Assembly: GCA_036925085.1 (NCBI GenBank)
Contig: JAUPFP010000021.1
Coordinates: forward strand, 2,940,027 to 3,004,026
DNA: 64,000 bases
Direction of reading: 5' to 3'
DNA from: Brachycybe producta
Lineage: Eukaryota > Arthropoda > Diplopoda > Playtdesmida > Andrognathidae
How positions within the stretch are numbered: the stretch's first letter is position 1; every line of letters starts with the position of its first letter. Below the pieces are notes generated by a model. That model was not told the origin of the DNA, made no database searches, and saw only the letters and a program-made list of their open reading frames with translations. Shown here in pieces: positions 56,301 to 64,000 of the stretch. The translations under genes were made by a program, and so were the position numbers.

Positions 56301-56421
56301 TAATAGATTACGTTTTGGATTTTTATGTTTAAATTTATTTATAATACGAGCATAAAAGTGTAGAAATTCGTAATACGAAGAGGACAATGCTTACCTGAGA
56401 CGGTGTCAACACAGCTGCCAT
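44306..56421 (-). CDS. EPS15: EPS15, EH-domain endocytic adaptor
   Basis: Clathrin-coat adaptor at the plasma membrane. Twenty exons in gene order: 56421-56395, 56012-55968, 55865-55776, 54218-54075, 54005-53961, 53893-53819, 53377-53336, 53244-53185, 53114-52887, 52643-52474, 52397-52229, 48641-48559, 48485-48314, 47979-47917, 47055-47008, 46924-46607, 46520-46302, 46231-46112, 45720-45331, 44467-44306; about 889 residues, close to human 896. Three N-terminal EH domains: EH1 has [22 protein letters not shown]2 the loop [15 protein letters not shown]3 [14 protein letters not shown] heptad coiled coil follows, then over a dozen DPF motifs (AP-2 binding) with Pro-rich PPRPAPPR, and two C-terminal ubiquitin-interacting motifs ([11 protein letters not shown] and [13 protein letters not shown]). 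All phases agree. The start MAAVLTPSQ has a 9-codon first exon. The intron between 48641 and 52229 holds another gene in antisense. Confidence 0.95.
44640..44765. repeat. Family A MITE fragment
   Basis: Right arm only: AGTGATTTAGCTACCCCTTC and TTTTGCTCCTAAAAGTCAG. Confidence 0.6.
44960..44992. repeat. GGA microsatellite
   Basis: Nine or ten GGA units in an EPS15 intron. Confidence 0.9.
45945..46095. repeat. Family A MITE, internally deleted
   Basis: TATTCTGTCTTTCAGGAAC, TTAGAAACTAGAAGAG, then directly the far end of the right arm with the hairpin centre missing. Confidence 0.65.
47110..47800. repeat. Two family A MITEs in tandem, EPS15 intron
   Basis: Copies at about 47110-47480 and 47480-47800, with AACTAGAAGGGTAGCTCAAT and AACTAGAAGGGCAGCTCAAT and matching inverse arms. 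Confidence 0.85.
48940..49705. mobile_element. Element with GTTTAGAGGCTA ends carrying a 49-bp satellite
   Basis: Left end GTTTAGAGGCTAAAGTTCTC then CTTTAAGGCCAAAAG. Read inverted, the right end is GTTAGAGGCTAGGAATCT then CTTAAGGCCAAAAC. It sits in the EPS15 intron just before the nested FAM187-like gene. Confidence 0.65.
49385..49635. repeat. 49-bp tandem repeat, five copies
   Basis: Each unit has ATGTACAATTTCTAAAAATA then ATTTGTATATTTTTGAATTT. The starts at 49391, 49440, 49489, 49538 and 49587 are exactly 49 bp apart. Confidence 0.97.
49779..52104 (+). CDS. FAM187-like immunoglobulin-fold membrane protein, nested in an EPS15 intron
   Basis: Seven exons, 49779-49933, 50012-50252, 50312-50458, 50521-50679, 50745-50893, 51310-51489, 51930-52104; phases agree. 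The first in-frame ATG is 49830, but the frame is open to the splice-like TTAAAG before 49779, so a 5' exon with a signal peptide may be missing. There are two Ig-like domains. Domain 1 has [18 protein letters not shown], the D.G.Y core, with Ala where the second Cys belongs. A linker with SEWSPCSRY and a short Cys-containing region ([13 protein letters not shown]) follows, as in FAM187A/B. Domain 2 begins at a Cys (TILVCPE), has [10 protein letters not shown], and closes with [12 protein letters not shown]. One membrane helix ([18 protein letters not shown]) and a short basic tail end the protein. The family's role is poorly known. The family call rests on the order of domains and the WSPC and GLPC motifs. 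Confidence 0.78.
50917..51161. repeat. Family C foldback MITE, copy 3
   Basis: GGCAAGCGACTTTCAGTGGTC at left and GACCATTAAAAGCCGCTCG at right; AAAAAGTGGTCG blocks between. It is in the FAM187-like intron 5. Confidence 0.85.
51555..51860. repeat. Family A MITE interrupted by a TTAA-type element remnant
   Basis: Family A arms at both edges. Between about 51690 and 51779 lies the right end of the TTAA element (AGTGGCGCCAACTGGAGGGA, then TATTCAGCCACCTTAA). Confidence 0.65.
53450..53740. repeat. Family A MITE, EPS15 intron
   Basis: TTTAGAAACTAGATGGGTAG and the inverse CCACCCTTCTAATTTATAAA. Confidence 0.75.
54226..54935. other. EPS15 intron, no feature seen
   Basis: AT-rich intron sequence. The open frames of about 60-70 codons on both strands have no splice sites or family pattern. 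Confidence 0.5.
54940..55290. repeat. Family A MITE, EPS15 intron
   Basis: GTTAGAAACTAGAAGAGTAG, CTTTCAAAATAAACTTTTTA and the degenerate inverse arm. Confidence 0.75.
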
Positions 56422-56644
56422 TTTTACGTTTACCCAAGATGCATCGCGATGAAAAAATCGAGTGTTTTCATTGGTTAAAGAAAATGGCGGGAAAAAAGAT
56501 CTCCACTACAGAAAACAGTTTAAATTATATAATGATTTATTTATATTAAAAAAATATGAAATAAAATAATAAAACTCTCGATTATTATTACGTGTTCAGA
56601 AGTAATATTTTTTTTGAATAAATTTAAAGGTATTAAAAATATTT
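56422..56644. promoter_or_regulatory. Probable EPS15 promoter region
   Basis: Directly upstream of the EPS15 start on the minus strand. It has CATTGGTT (an inverted CCAAT box context on plus) and ATGGCGGGAAA within 60 bp. No TATA box is evident. The assignment is by position. Confidence 0.4.
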
Positions 56645-56779
56645 GGGCGCAGCCAAAAAAATTTTGTTAGCCCCGCCTTTTTATGAGCATCAGACCAATA
56701 ACAAACTCATAACAAACAGAATCAAATACGTAACATATCAAAATAACCAATCAGAACGTACTTTTTTGGCTGCGCCCAA
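56645..56779. repeat. Short palindromic MITE with TGGGCGCAGCC ends
   Basis: TGGGCGCAGCCAAAAAA at left and TTTTTTGGCTGCGCCCA at right. The interior is similar to family B (CCGCCTTTTTATGAGC). Confidence 0.85.
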
Positions 56780-57139
56780 CTGCTTTCCAATGCAACGTCA
56801 GGCAAGTGTGCCCAAAAAGAAAAGAGACCCTACCGAGGTTTGAACCACTGACCACAAGTTCACAAGGGAGAGATGCTACGAACAGAGCTAAACTGACAGC
56901 AACAACCGCAAAACTAACAAATTATATTTAGGAATCTTCACAACCTTGAATGTTTCATAAAATAAAATTAAAAAAAAAATTCAGCCAAAGTAGATGGAGC
57001 CACCGTCTCCATTAAAAAAATTTTGCCAAAAAGCAAAAACTTTTTTTTGAGGTATAGGATTTTTAACATTGAACTTTTTTAATTAATGTTTCAAATGTTT
57101 GAAGACAGGGGCGCTACAATCAACTATTACATAGAGTCC

Positions 57140-57235
57140 ATGTATAAAGTGTTAGGTTAGGTTAAGTTAGTGGGTTAGTGTTAGGTTAGGTTAGTGGGTT
57201 AGTGTTGGGTTAGGCTATGTTAGTGGGGGTGTTAG
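57140..57235. repeat. GTTAGGTTAG / GTTAGTGG repeat
   Basis: A short array of TTAGGTTAGGTTA and GTGGGTTAGTG. It looks telomere-like but is imperfect and internal. Confidence 0.8.
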
Positions 57236-57441
57236 AGTTTAAAATTCGAAAAAATATACACACATAACTCATGTTTAAGAGAATAACAATAGATGGCGCT
57301 AGCATCTCCATTAAAAAATTGTGTGCACGCTATTATTGAGCGCGTACAAAAGTATGTAAAATCATTCTAAAATGACGGACGTGGTTGACGTTTAACAAGC
57401 ATAATAACCTGCATAATGACGACGTAGAAAGTACAGTTTAA

Positions 57442-57645
57442 TAGGCAATTAGAAATCGGGATAAACAGAAGTTGGCTCCGCCCTTTTTATGACGACTGGG
57501 AACTTCTAATTGGTTTGTTGTGTGGTTCGACGTTGAAAAGGGCGGAGCATGTGACGTCATACTACATAACCACCCAAATAGAAGTTGCGTTCGTCATAAA
57601 AAGGGCGGAGCCAACTTCTGTTCATCCCGCTTTCTAATTGCCTGT
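57442..57645. repeat. Family B palindromic MITE, copy 3
   Basis: AGGCAATTAGAAATCGGG at left and the inverse at right. GTTGGCTCCGCCC and GGGCGGAGCCAAC face each other. Confidence 0.93.
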
Positions 57646-57657
57646 TCTGTAGAAAAC

Positions 57658-57800
57658 TTCAGAATTTCTTTGGCTCCGCCTTTTTATGAGCATCATCAAT
57701 TTCTAATTGGTTTGTTACTGGGTCTGATGTTATATACCCCGCCCCTTTTATTTCTAACTGGTTGCTCATAAAAGGGCAGAGCCAAACAAAATTCTAAAGC
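57658..57800. repeat. Short palindromic MITE related to family B
   Basis: TTTCTTTGGCTCCGCC at left and AGAGCCAAACAAAATTC at right, with CTAATTGG-type inner arms. Confidence 0.75.
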
Positions 57801-57877
57801 TGTCTAAAGATGCCTGTGTAGAAAAGTTGAGTAACTTGAGTTAAAAATTTCGATATTCGATATTTTAATATGGAAGC

Positions 57878-58310
57878 CCGTTTGGGACATTTTGCACAAT
57901 AATTTACGTTCAATAATATTGCGTGCGCGCTCAATAATACTGTGCACACGCACAATAATATTGCGCGCACACACACAATAATATTGCGCACACACGTTCA
58001 ATAATATTGTGCACACACGCTCAATAATATTGTGCGCACAAGCTCAATAATATTGTGCACACACACACAATAATATTGCGCGCACGTTCAATATTATTGT
58101 GCACCCACACTCAATAATATTGTGCACCCACACACAATAATATTGTGCGCACACGCTCAATAATATTGTGCACACACACACAATAATATTGCGCGCACGT
58201 TCAATATTATTGTGCACCCACACACAATAATATTGTGCACACACACGCAATAATATTGCGCGCACGCTCAATAATATTGTGCACGCACACACAATAAAAT
58301 GTCCCATTTG
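57878..58310. mobile_element. Foldback element filled with a CACACGCTCAATAATATTG satellite
   Basis: The ends are TTTGGGACATTTTGC and AAAATGTCCCATTT. Between them are about 17 units of CAATAATATTGTGCACACAC and variants with GCGCGCAC, each about 20-26 bp. Each unit contains the palindrome AATATT flanked by alternating purine/pyrimidine. Confidence 0.88.
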
Positions 58311-59209
58311 GAGCACCAGTGAGAAAGAAGTAATCGTGCACAATACCTTATTGGTCGAGAGAAATGGGGTGGGGTTTTCGTACTTGAAAGACGCTGCCCA
58401 GAATGACGACACAAGATGTCCGCCTAGTTTGACTGCTTTTCATAAAAGAGGGCGCGCCTATATATAAAAACAATATTTAAATGAATTTTAGGTTACAACG
58501 CTCTTTATAATGTCGTTTATGCAAGGATACTACATAATAGCTTAGACTATCACCTTAGAAGAAGAATAGCATTTATTGCTCACTTCTCTTTGGTTGTTGA
58601 AAGTAATTGTAACTCATATTACTTGAGTTACTTTTTTTTCCACAAAAAATGAGCAGAAATTATAAAATCGAAAAGGAGCGAAAGTTATTTTTATGAGTTT
58701 CGACATTCCAATCACTTTCATATCAAACTCAGTAAAAGCAAAGATCACAATAGTTAATTACAGCTGCAATTTATTTTTCAAAATGCAAAATTTAATTGCT
58801 TTGTATAACGATGAAAACAATTTTTTTTTTCTGAAAATATATTCGTAATTATATATTAATTAATTATGCTTATAATTTAGGCAGAATTAAGAAGAAGAAA
58901 ATAAGTAATAATTAGGATGTGTAGCTGCATATCTTTAAAACAAAGTCTCGTTTAAATTTGCTTTTGTTGTCTCTCTCGTAGTTTATAAATATTAGTTTAA
59001 AAAAAGAAATCCCTGTTAATTACCCTGTGATATATTTATTCTGCTAATTAGATTTGTGTTTAACGCGGACAAAAAAAATGCAAATTTGAAATATTTTTCA
59101 AGTAGGATTTTAAAATTGAAAAACGGTTTTTTAACGTTTTTTCTCCCGGTTCGAAGTCACATAATAATTAATTGAAAAATAATTTCGCGAGCTAACCTTC
59201 TAAAAAGAA
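58311..59209. other. Spacer, no gene seen
   Basis: AT-rich. I see no exon or recognised repeat before the start of the palindrome. Confidence 0.5.
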
Positions 59210-59785
59210 AACATTGTGAAGCCAGTAGATTAATGCACGTGCTAATTTGTGTGTGATTGTTCTAAGTCGTTTTTAATGGGAGTTCTTCAAATGTTTGGGT
59301 GACGGTTTTTTTGGTCCTATGGGAATTAACATGGAGTTAAAAAAATGTAAGATTTTAAATGTTATTTAAAAATAGAAAGCCCTTTTAAAATTTAGAAAAA
59401 GGAATAATCCTGAAGGCAATAAACACATGTAAGTACGTGCTAATTTTTCTGATTGCTCTAAATCATTTTTAATGAGAGTTCTCTTAACTTTTGTTGGACG
59501 GTGTTTTAGTCCTATGGGACTTAACATGGAATTTAAAAACGTACGATTTTAAACGTTATTAAAAAATAGAAGGACCTTTTCAAAATTTATAAAAAAGAAA
59601 CATCGTGAAGCCAATACATGAATATATGTGCTAATTATTTTGTTATTGTTCTAAATCAGTTTTAACGAGAGTTTTTCAAATGTTTGTGGGACGGTTTTTG
59701 ATCCTATGGGATTTAACATGGGGTTGAAAAAACGAGCGACTTTGAACCTTGTTTAAAAATAGAAGGACCTTTTCAAAAATTATAT
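59210..59785. repeat. Three tandem copies of a repeat of about 190 bp
   Basis: Each has CGTGCTAATT or TGTGCTAATT, GATTGTTCTAAGTC or similar, a block CGGTTTTT..TCCTATGGG, then TTAACATGG and a run such as AAAAATAGAAGGACCTTTTC. The starts are near 59231, 59429 and 59621. All three are mirrored at the window's right end (63450-64000). Confidence 0.85.
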
Positions 59786-59934
59786 AAATCGAGCACGTGA
59801 AGAACAATACTTTTTATTGCATTTTGCGCTTTACTGTATTTGAATTGAGCGATTGTGAGGTGATTTCTTGCAGTTTTAGTAACACCATATAAGAACACTC
59901 ATTTGCCTCGTTGTCGTCTGCTCAAAACAACAAG

Positions 59935-59967
59935 ATGGACGACGTGTATCTAGGCTCTTATGGGTAA
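59935..59967 (+). other. Possible short first exon, unassigned
   Basis: ACAAGATGG gives a good start context, then MDDVYLGSYG and a GTAAGC donor in phase 2. Joining it to the MIC26/27 exon at 60983 or 61082 breaks that frame, so it does not belong there. It is mirrored at 63264-63296 on minus. Confidence 0.25.
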
Positions 59968-60084
59968 GCACAGAGGGGGAAAAAGCGGGAATAAACGGCC
60001 GTGTTTGCAAGGCCGTCTTTAGAATTATAAATTAACGACCCTATTTGCAACAACCATAAGTTTTAACATTGTAGGCTATGAATT

Positions 60085-60160
60085 GGCTGAGTGGCGTAAT
60101 GGTAAAGTCTCGGCCTTCAGAACCTGTGGTCCGTGGTTCGATTCTCTGTCGGGACAGTTA
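60085..60160 (+). other. tRNA-like sequence 1 (Pol III A and B box), SINE head
   Basis: GTGGCGTAATGGTAAAG resembles an A box and GTGGTTCGATTCTC a B box, about 45 bp apart. The acceptor stem does not close (3' GTCGGGAC has no 5' partner), so it is tRNA-derived and not a tRNA gene. A mirror copy is at 63071-63146. Confidence 0.5.
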
Positions 60161-60309
60161 ATTTTTAATTATTTAATTTAAATTGTTAATAACCATTATA
60201 TCGATTTAAAAATAATATCGAAAAAATATCGATTTAAAATCGATTTAAAAAAATAAATTTCATCATAGTATGAACATAAATATAAGTTTTAAACATATGG
60301 TATATGTAG

Positions 60310-60725
60310 ATGCCTGAATAGTGCAATTGGTTAGAGCACCTGACTATGAACCTTGGGGTAACTTAAAGTCATGTGTTCGAATCCAGGACGTGTCTTTTTC
60401 ATGCATATGTCTACCAGAGTTGATCTGCTCTGCTGCAATGTTTCGATTGAATGAATATGTCGTCATATTCAATCCTTCTCTGTGGGGATGTGCTGCGGTA
60501 CATGGTCCGGTGTAGGTTGGTGGTTCCCAACCTCTCAGTAAGAGGCCTTAAGAGGCTGCGCTGCCCACCAGAGTTGGTTGAGTTGGTTGAAAGTGTCGGA
60601 AAGATACGACGGGAGAAGATGTGACAGGGAGTCCAGTGGGTTTCGAGCCCTCGGTCAGAGGCTACCATACTGTTGCAATATCTCCCTGATATCTTCCCAA
60701 GTACACATGAAAACTATATGATTGC
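60310..60725 (+). mobile_element. tRNA-derived SINE
   Basis: The head has a closed D-arm (GTGC AATTGGTTAGA GCAC) and a B box GTGTTCGAATCC. The non-tRNA body follows (GGTTCCCAACCTCTCAGTAA, GGTTTCGAGCCCTCGGTCAG). No open frame of weight is present. The one-base difference between the palindrome arms lies in this body. The mirror copy is at 62507-62921. Confidence 0.6.
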
Positions 60726-60992
60726 ATTGAAATTCGGGTTGGAGCTGGGTCCTTAGTAGATCGACTGTTGGCTTTTGAAAATAATTTTAAATTAATAATT
60801 TTTTAATTATTTTTTAATTTTATTTTGAGCAAATGCAGCTGATAAAACTTCGAGTGGCGACGGAATCCTTCTTTAAAGGCGCCAAATTTGACAATTGCCT
60901 TTCGAGTTAATAGACGCTGGAAGTAGTTCACCGAACTTGCCACTAGGGTTGCTATTCGGCTATTTGGTTCTAACTTCAGGGGGCCTAATATT

Positions 60993-61594
60993 ATGGCTGC
61001 TGCACGTGCCGCTTCGTCGGTAAGTTGGCCCACGGGCAGTTTCTATCCTCATTCTGATATCCACGTGTTTCTTCTGCACAGGGAATGTTTAGAGGCGGAT
61101 TTTTACCTTTGTTTGCTGCGGTTACGGTTGCAAGCAACACGGAAGGTGAAGATGGAGGACAACAACATAAACCGAAACTATTCAGATCAAGCGACGTATT
61201 CACCTAATAATAAAAAAGTAACTTTATTACGTTATGTTAATGCGTGTATTTTTTATTATCTATGTAGTTATCGATCTATGACGATGATCGGCACTGTGAG
61301 GTCACTTTAGCAAGAGTCGTTCCTCAGGTTTCTCAACTGGAGCTGGAAGTGGGCCGAGTACGTCATTTGGTTCTAAATTCACTGGACGCTTTGACCGATA
61401 CGAAAGACAGGGCGATTTCTTTTTACGAGACCGGAAAAGCGCACACGATAGGTTTTTTCTTTCTTAATAATTATTGAGATCTAGGATTGAATAGAATCTG
61501 ACGAAAACCTTTTTTCGTAATATTTTACTATAGATACAGTCGCTTATTTACGAGAAGAATCTAATCTTTTGCCTCGAGTCGGAGCGATTTCTTT
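60993..61594 (+). pseudogene. MIC26/MIC27-like gene, copy in the left palindrome arm, broken at the axis
   Basis: Same exons as the minus-strand copy: 60993-61019, 61082-61195, 61268-61451, 61534-61594. The reading is intact up to LPRVGAISF. At the arm end it leaves the family, reading VKPRAPIRIP through the spacer and then KEIAPTRG to a stop at 61686-61688 in the opposite arm. The conserved glycine-rich membrane segment is therefore missing from this copy. It is either an inverted duplicate or an assembly foldback product. Confidence 0.75.
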
Positions 61595-62239
61595 CGTAAA
61601 ACCTCGAGCTCCCATTAGGATTCCCGTCAATCCACCAAAAGAAATCGCTCCGACTCGAGGCAAAAGATTAGATTCTTCTCGTAAATAAGCGACTGTATCT
61701 ATAGTAAAATATTACGAAAAAAGGTTTTCGTCAGATTCTATTCAATCCTAGATCTCAATAATTATTAAGAAAGAAAAAACCTATCGTGTGCGCTTTTCCG
61801 GTCTCGTAAAAAGAAATCGCCCTGTCTTTCGTATCGGTCAAAGCGTCCAGTGAATTTAGAACCAAATGACGTACTCGGCCCACTTCCAGCTCCAGTTGAG
61901 AAACCTGAGGAACGACTCTTGCTAAAGTGACCTCACAGTGCCGATCATCGTCATAGATCGATAACTACATAGATAATAAAAAATACACGCATTAACATAA
62001 CGTAATAAAGTTACTTTTTTATTATTAGGTGAATACGTCGCTTGATCTGAATAGTTTCGGTTTATGTTGTTGTCCTCCATCTTCACCTTCCGTGTTGCTT
62101 GCAACCGTAACCGCAGCAAACAAAGGTAAAAATCCGCCTCTAAACATTCCCTGTGCAGAAGAAACACGTGGATATCAGAATGAGGATAGAAACTGCCCGT
62201 GGGCCAACTTACCGACGAAGCGGCACGTGCAGCAGCCAT
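61595..62239 (-). CDS. MICOS subunit MIC26/MIC27 (apolipoprotein O family), truncated at the palindrome axis
   Basis: The family sits in the inner mitochondrial membrane and shapes cristae junctions. Exons in gene order: 62239-62213, 62150-62037, 61964-61781 and 61698-61595. The start is MAAARAASS, then GGFLPLFAAVTVAS (first hydrophobic segment), KPKLFRSSD joined to LSIYDDD, where the family has a conserved I-Y motif. A helix follows, then YETGKAHTIDTVAYLREESN and LLPRVGAISF. The spacer continues FGGLTGILMGARGFTK, the second, glycine-rich membrane segment that defines the family. Past 61594 the frame folds back and stops at about 61544, so the real C-terminus is missing. Length is about 145 genuine residues against roughly 200-270 in the family. 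MIC26 and MIC27 cannot be told apart here. Confidence 0.8.
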
Positions 62240-62506
62240 AATATTAGGCCCCCTGAAGTTAGAACCAAATAGCCGAATAGCAACCCTAGTGGCAAGTTCG
62301 GTGAACTACTTCCAGCGTCTATTAACTCGAAAGGCAATTGTCAAATTTGGCGCCTTTAAAGAAGGATTCCGTCGCCACTCGAAGTTTTATCAGCTGCATT
62401 TGCTCAAAATAAAATTAAAAAATAATTAAAAAATTATTAATTTAAAATTATTTTCAAAAGCCAACAGTCGATCTACTAAGGACCCAGCTCCAACCCGAAT
62501 TTCAAT

Positions 62507-62921
62507 GCAATCATATAGTTTTCATGTGTACTTGGGAGATATCAGGGAGATATTGCAACAGTATGGTAGCCTCTGACCGAGGGCTCGAAACCCACTGGAC
62601 TCCCTGTCACATCTTCTCCCGTCGTATCTTTCCGACACTTTCAACCAACTCAACCAACTCTGGTGGGCAGCGCAGCCTCTTAAGGCCTCTTACTGAGAGG
62701 TTGGGAACCACCAACCTACACCGGACCATGTACCGCAGCACATCCCCACAGAGAAGGATTGAATATGACGACATATTCATTCAATCGAAACATTGCAGCA
62801 GAGCAGATCAACTCTGGTAGACATATGCATGAAAAAGACACGTCCTGGATTCGAACACATGACTTTAAGTTACCCCAAGGTTCATAGTCAGGTGCTCTAA
62901 CCAATTGCACTATTCAGGCAT
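62507..62921 (-). mobile_element. tRNA-derived SINE, mirror copy
   Basis: Reverse complement of 60310-60725, differing by one base (ATCTCCCAA on plus-complement against ATCTTCCCAA). Confidence 0.6.
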
Positions 62922-63449
62922 CTACATATACCATATGTTTAAAACTTATATTTATGTTCATACTATGATGAAATTTATTTTTTTAAATCGATTTTAAATC
63001 GATATTTTTTCGATATTATTTTTAAATCGATATAATGGTTATTAACAATTTAAATTAAATAATTAAAAATTAACTGTCCCGACAGAGAATCGAACCACGG
63101 ACCACAGGTTCTGAAGGCCGAGACTTTACCATTACGCCACTCAGCCAATTCATAGCCTACAATGTTAAAACTTATGGTTGTTGCAAATAGGGTCGTTAAT
63201 TTATAATTCTAAAGACGGCCTTGCAAACACGGCCGTTTATTCCCGCTTTTTCCCCCTCTGTGCTTACCCATAAGAGCCTAGATACACGTCGTCCATCTTG
63301 TTGTTTTGAGCAGACGACAACGAGGCAAATGAGTGTTCTTATATGGTGTTACTAAAACTGCAAGAAATCACCTCACAATCGCTCAATTCAAATACAGTAA
63401 AGCGCAAAATGCAATAAAAAGTATTGTTCTTCACGTGCTCGATTTATAT

Positions 63450-64000
63450 AATTTTTGAAAAGGTCCTTCTATTTTTAAACAAGGTTCAAAGTCGCTCGTT
63501 TTTTCAACCCCATGTTAAATCCCATAGGATCAAAAACCGTCCCACAAACATTTGAAAAACTCTCGTTAAAACTGATTTAGAACAATAACAAAATAATTAG
63601 CACATATATTCATGTATTGGCTTCACGATGTTTCTTTTTTATAAATTTTGAAAAGGTCCTTCTATTTTTTAATAACGTTTAAAATCGTACGTTTTTAAAT
63701 TCCATGTTAAGTCCCATAGGACTAAAACACCGTCCAACAAAAGTTAAGAGAACTCTCATTAAAAATGATTTAGAGCAATCAGAAAAATTAGCACGTACTT
63801 ACATGTGTTTATTGCCTTCAGGATTATTCCTTTTTCTAAATTTTAAAAGGGCTTTCTATTTTTAAATAACATTTAAAATCTTACATTTTTTTAACTCCAT
63901 GTTAATTCCCATAGGACCAAAAAAACCGTCACCCAAACATTTGAAGAACTCCCATTAAAAACGACTTAGAACAATCACACACAAATTAGCACGTGCATTA
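63450..64000. repeat. Mirror of the triple repeat of about 190 bp
   Basis: Reverse complement of 59231-59785; it runs off the window. Confidence 0.85.

Larger units (their letters stand above)
59231..64000. repeat. Giant near-perfect palindrome, arms at least 2.36 kb, 43-bp spacer
   Basis: The left arm (59231-61594) is the reverse complement of the right arm (61638-64000). I checked matched positions along the arms. Outside about 60694 paired positions sum to 123231, inside to 123232, so there is one single-base length difference: ATCTTCCCAA in the left arm against ATCTCCCAA in the right near 62537. The arms run to the window edge, so the true length is unknown. The spacer is 61595-61637. 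Confidence 0.98.

Noticed and set aside
57794..58412. Cys/Val/Ile-rich minus-strand frames
   Set aside because: Translation of the CA/CG satellite.
60085..60400. Functional tRNA genes
   Set aside because: A and B boxes are present but the acceptor stems do not pair, so these are tRNA-derived repeats.
60411..62910. Mirrored frames such as the 85- and 98-codon ones and 64-codon ones
   Set aside because: They fall in the SINE body, and their length differs between arms only because of the one-base difference.

Overview
The window is intron-rich, AT-rich nuclear DNA from a ciliated animal, most likely a marine invertebrate. Evidence for this is the set of animal genes (CFAP57, EPS15, CRMP/dihydropyrimidinase, mitoribosomal bS21m, a FAM187-like Ig membrane protein, a MICOS MIC26/27 protein) split by many phase-conserved GT-AG introns. 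Nothing identifies the species. A eukaryotic-type ketopantoate hydroxymethyltransferase (PanB) with a presequence-like N-terminus is unusual for an animal and argues against a vertebrate. All gene models were assembled by hand from splice-site phase and family similarity; exon coordinates are in the entries.

Layout. 1-301: 3' end of an MFSD5-like molybdate transporter (+). 4075-22990: a CRMP/dihydropyrimidinase gene (-), ten shared exons plus three alternative first exons; its long 5' introns hold satellites, a 4.8-kb DNA transposon (10861-15671) and several MITEs. 22991-28437: gene-poor spacer. 28438-37487: CFAP57 (+), whose reading frame stops inside a foldback minisatellite. 38696-39066: MRPS21 (+). 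40141-41950: PanB (+). 44306-56421: EPS15 (-), 20 exons, with a FAM187-like gene (49779-52104, +) nested antisense in one intron. 56422-59230: spacer with MITEs and a CA/CG-rich satellite. 59231-64000: a near-perfect palindrome with arms of at least 2.36 kb and a 43-bp spacer. It holds tRNA-like SINE sequence and two mirrored copies of a MIC26/27 gene. The axis lies inside an exon, and only the minus-strand copy reads into the conserved glycine-rich segment.

The repeat fraction is striking. One foldback MITE (family A here) appears more than 25 times, mostly in introns and spacers. There are also perfectly palindromic MITEs with GGGCGGAGCC arms (family B), a third foldback family (C), a TTAA-flanked piggyBac-like element, and repeated nesting of one element in another. 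Several minisatellites are enclosed by inverted repeats, which suggests that small transposons carry satellite arrays here.

The genes do not form a pathway cluster. They cover cilia (CFAP57), endocytosis (EPS15), mitochondria (MRPS21, MIC26/27, probably PanB), pyrimidine catabolism or cytoskeletal signalling (CRMP/DHP) and transport.
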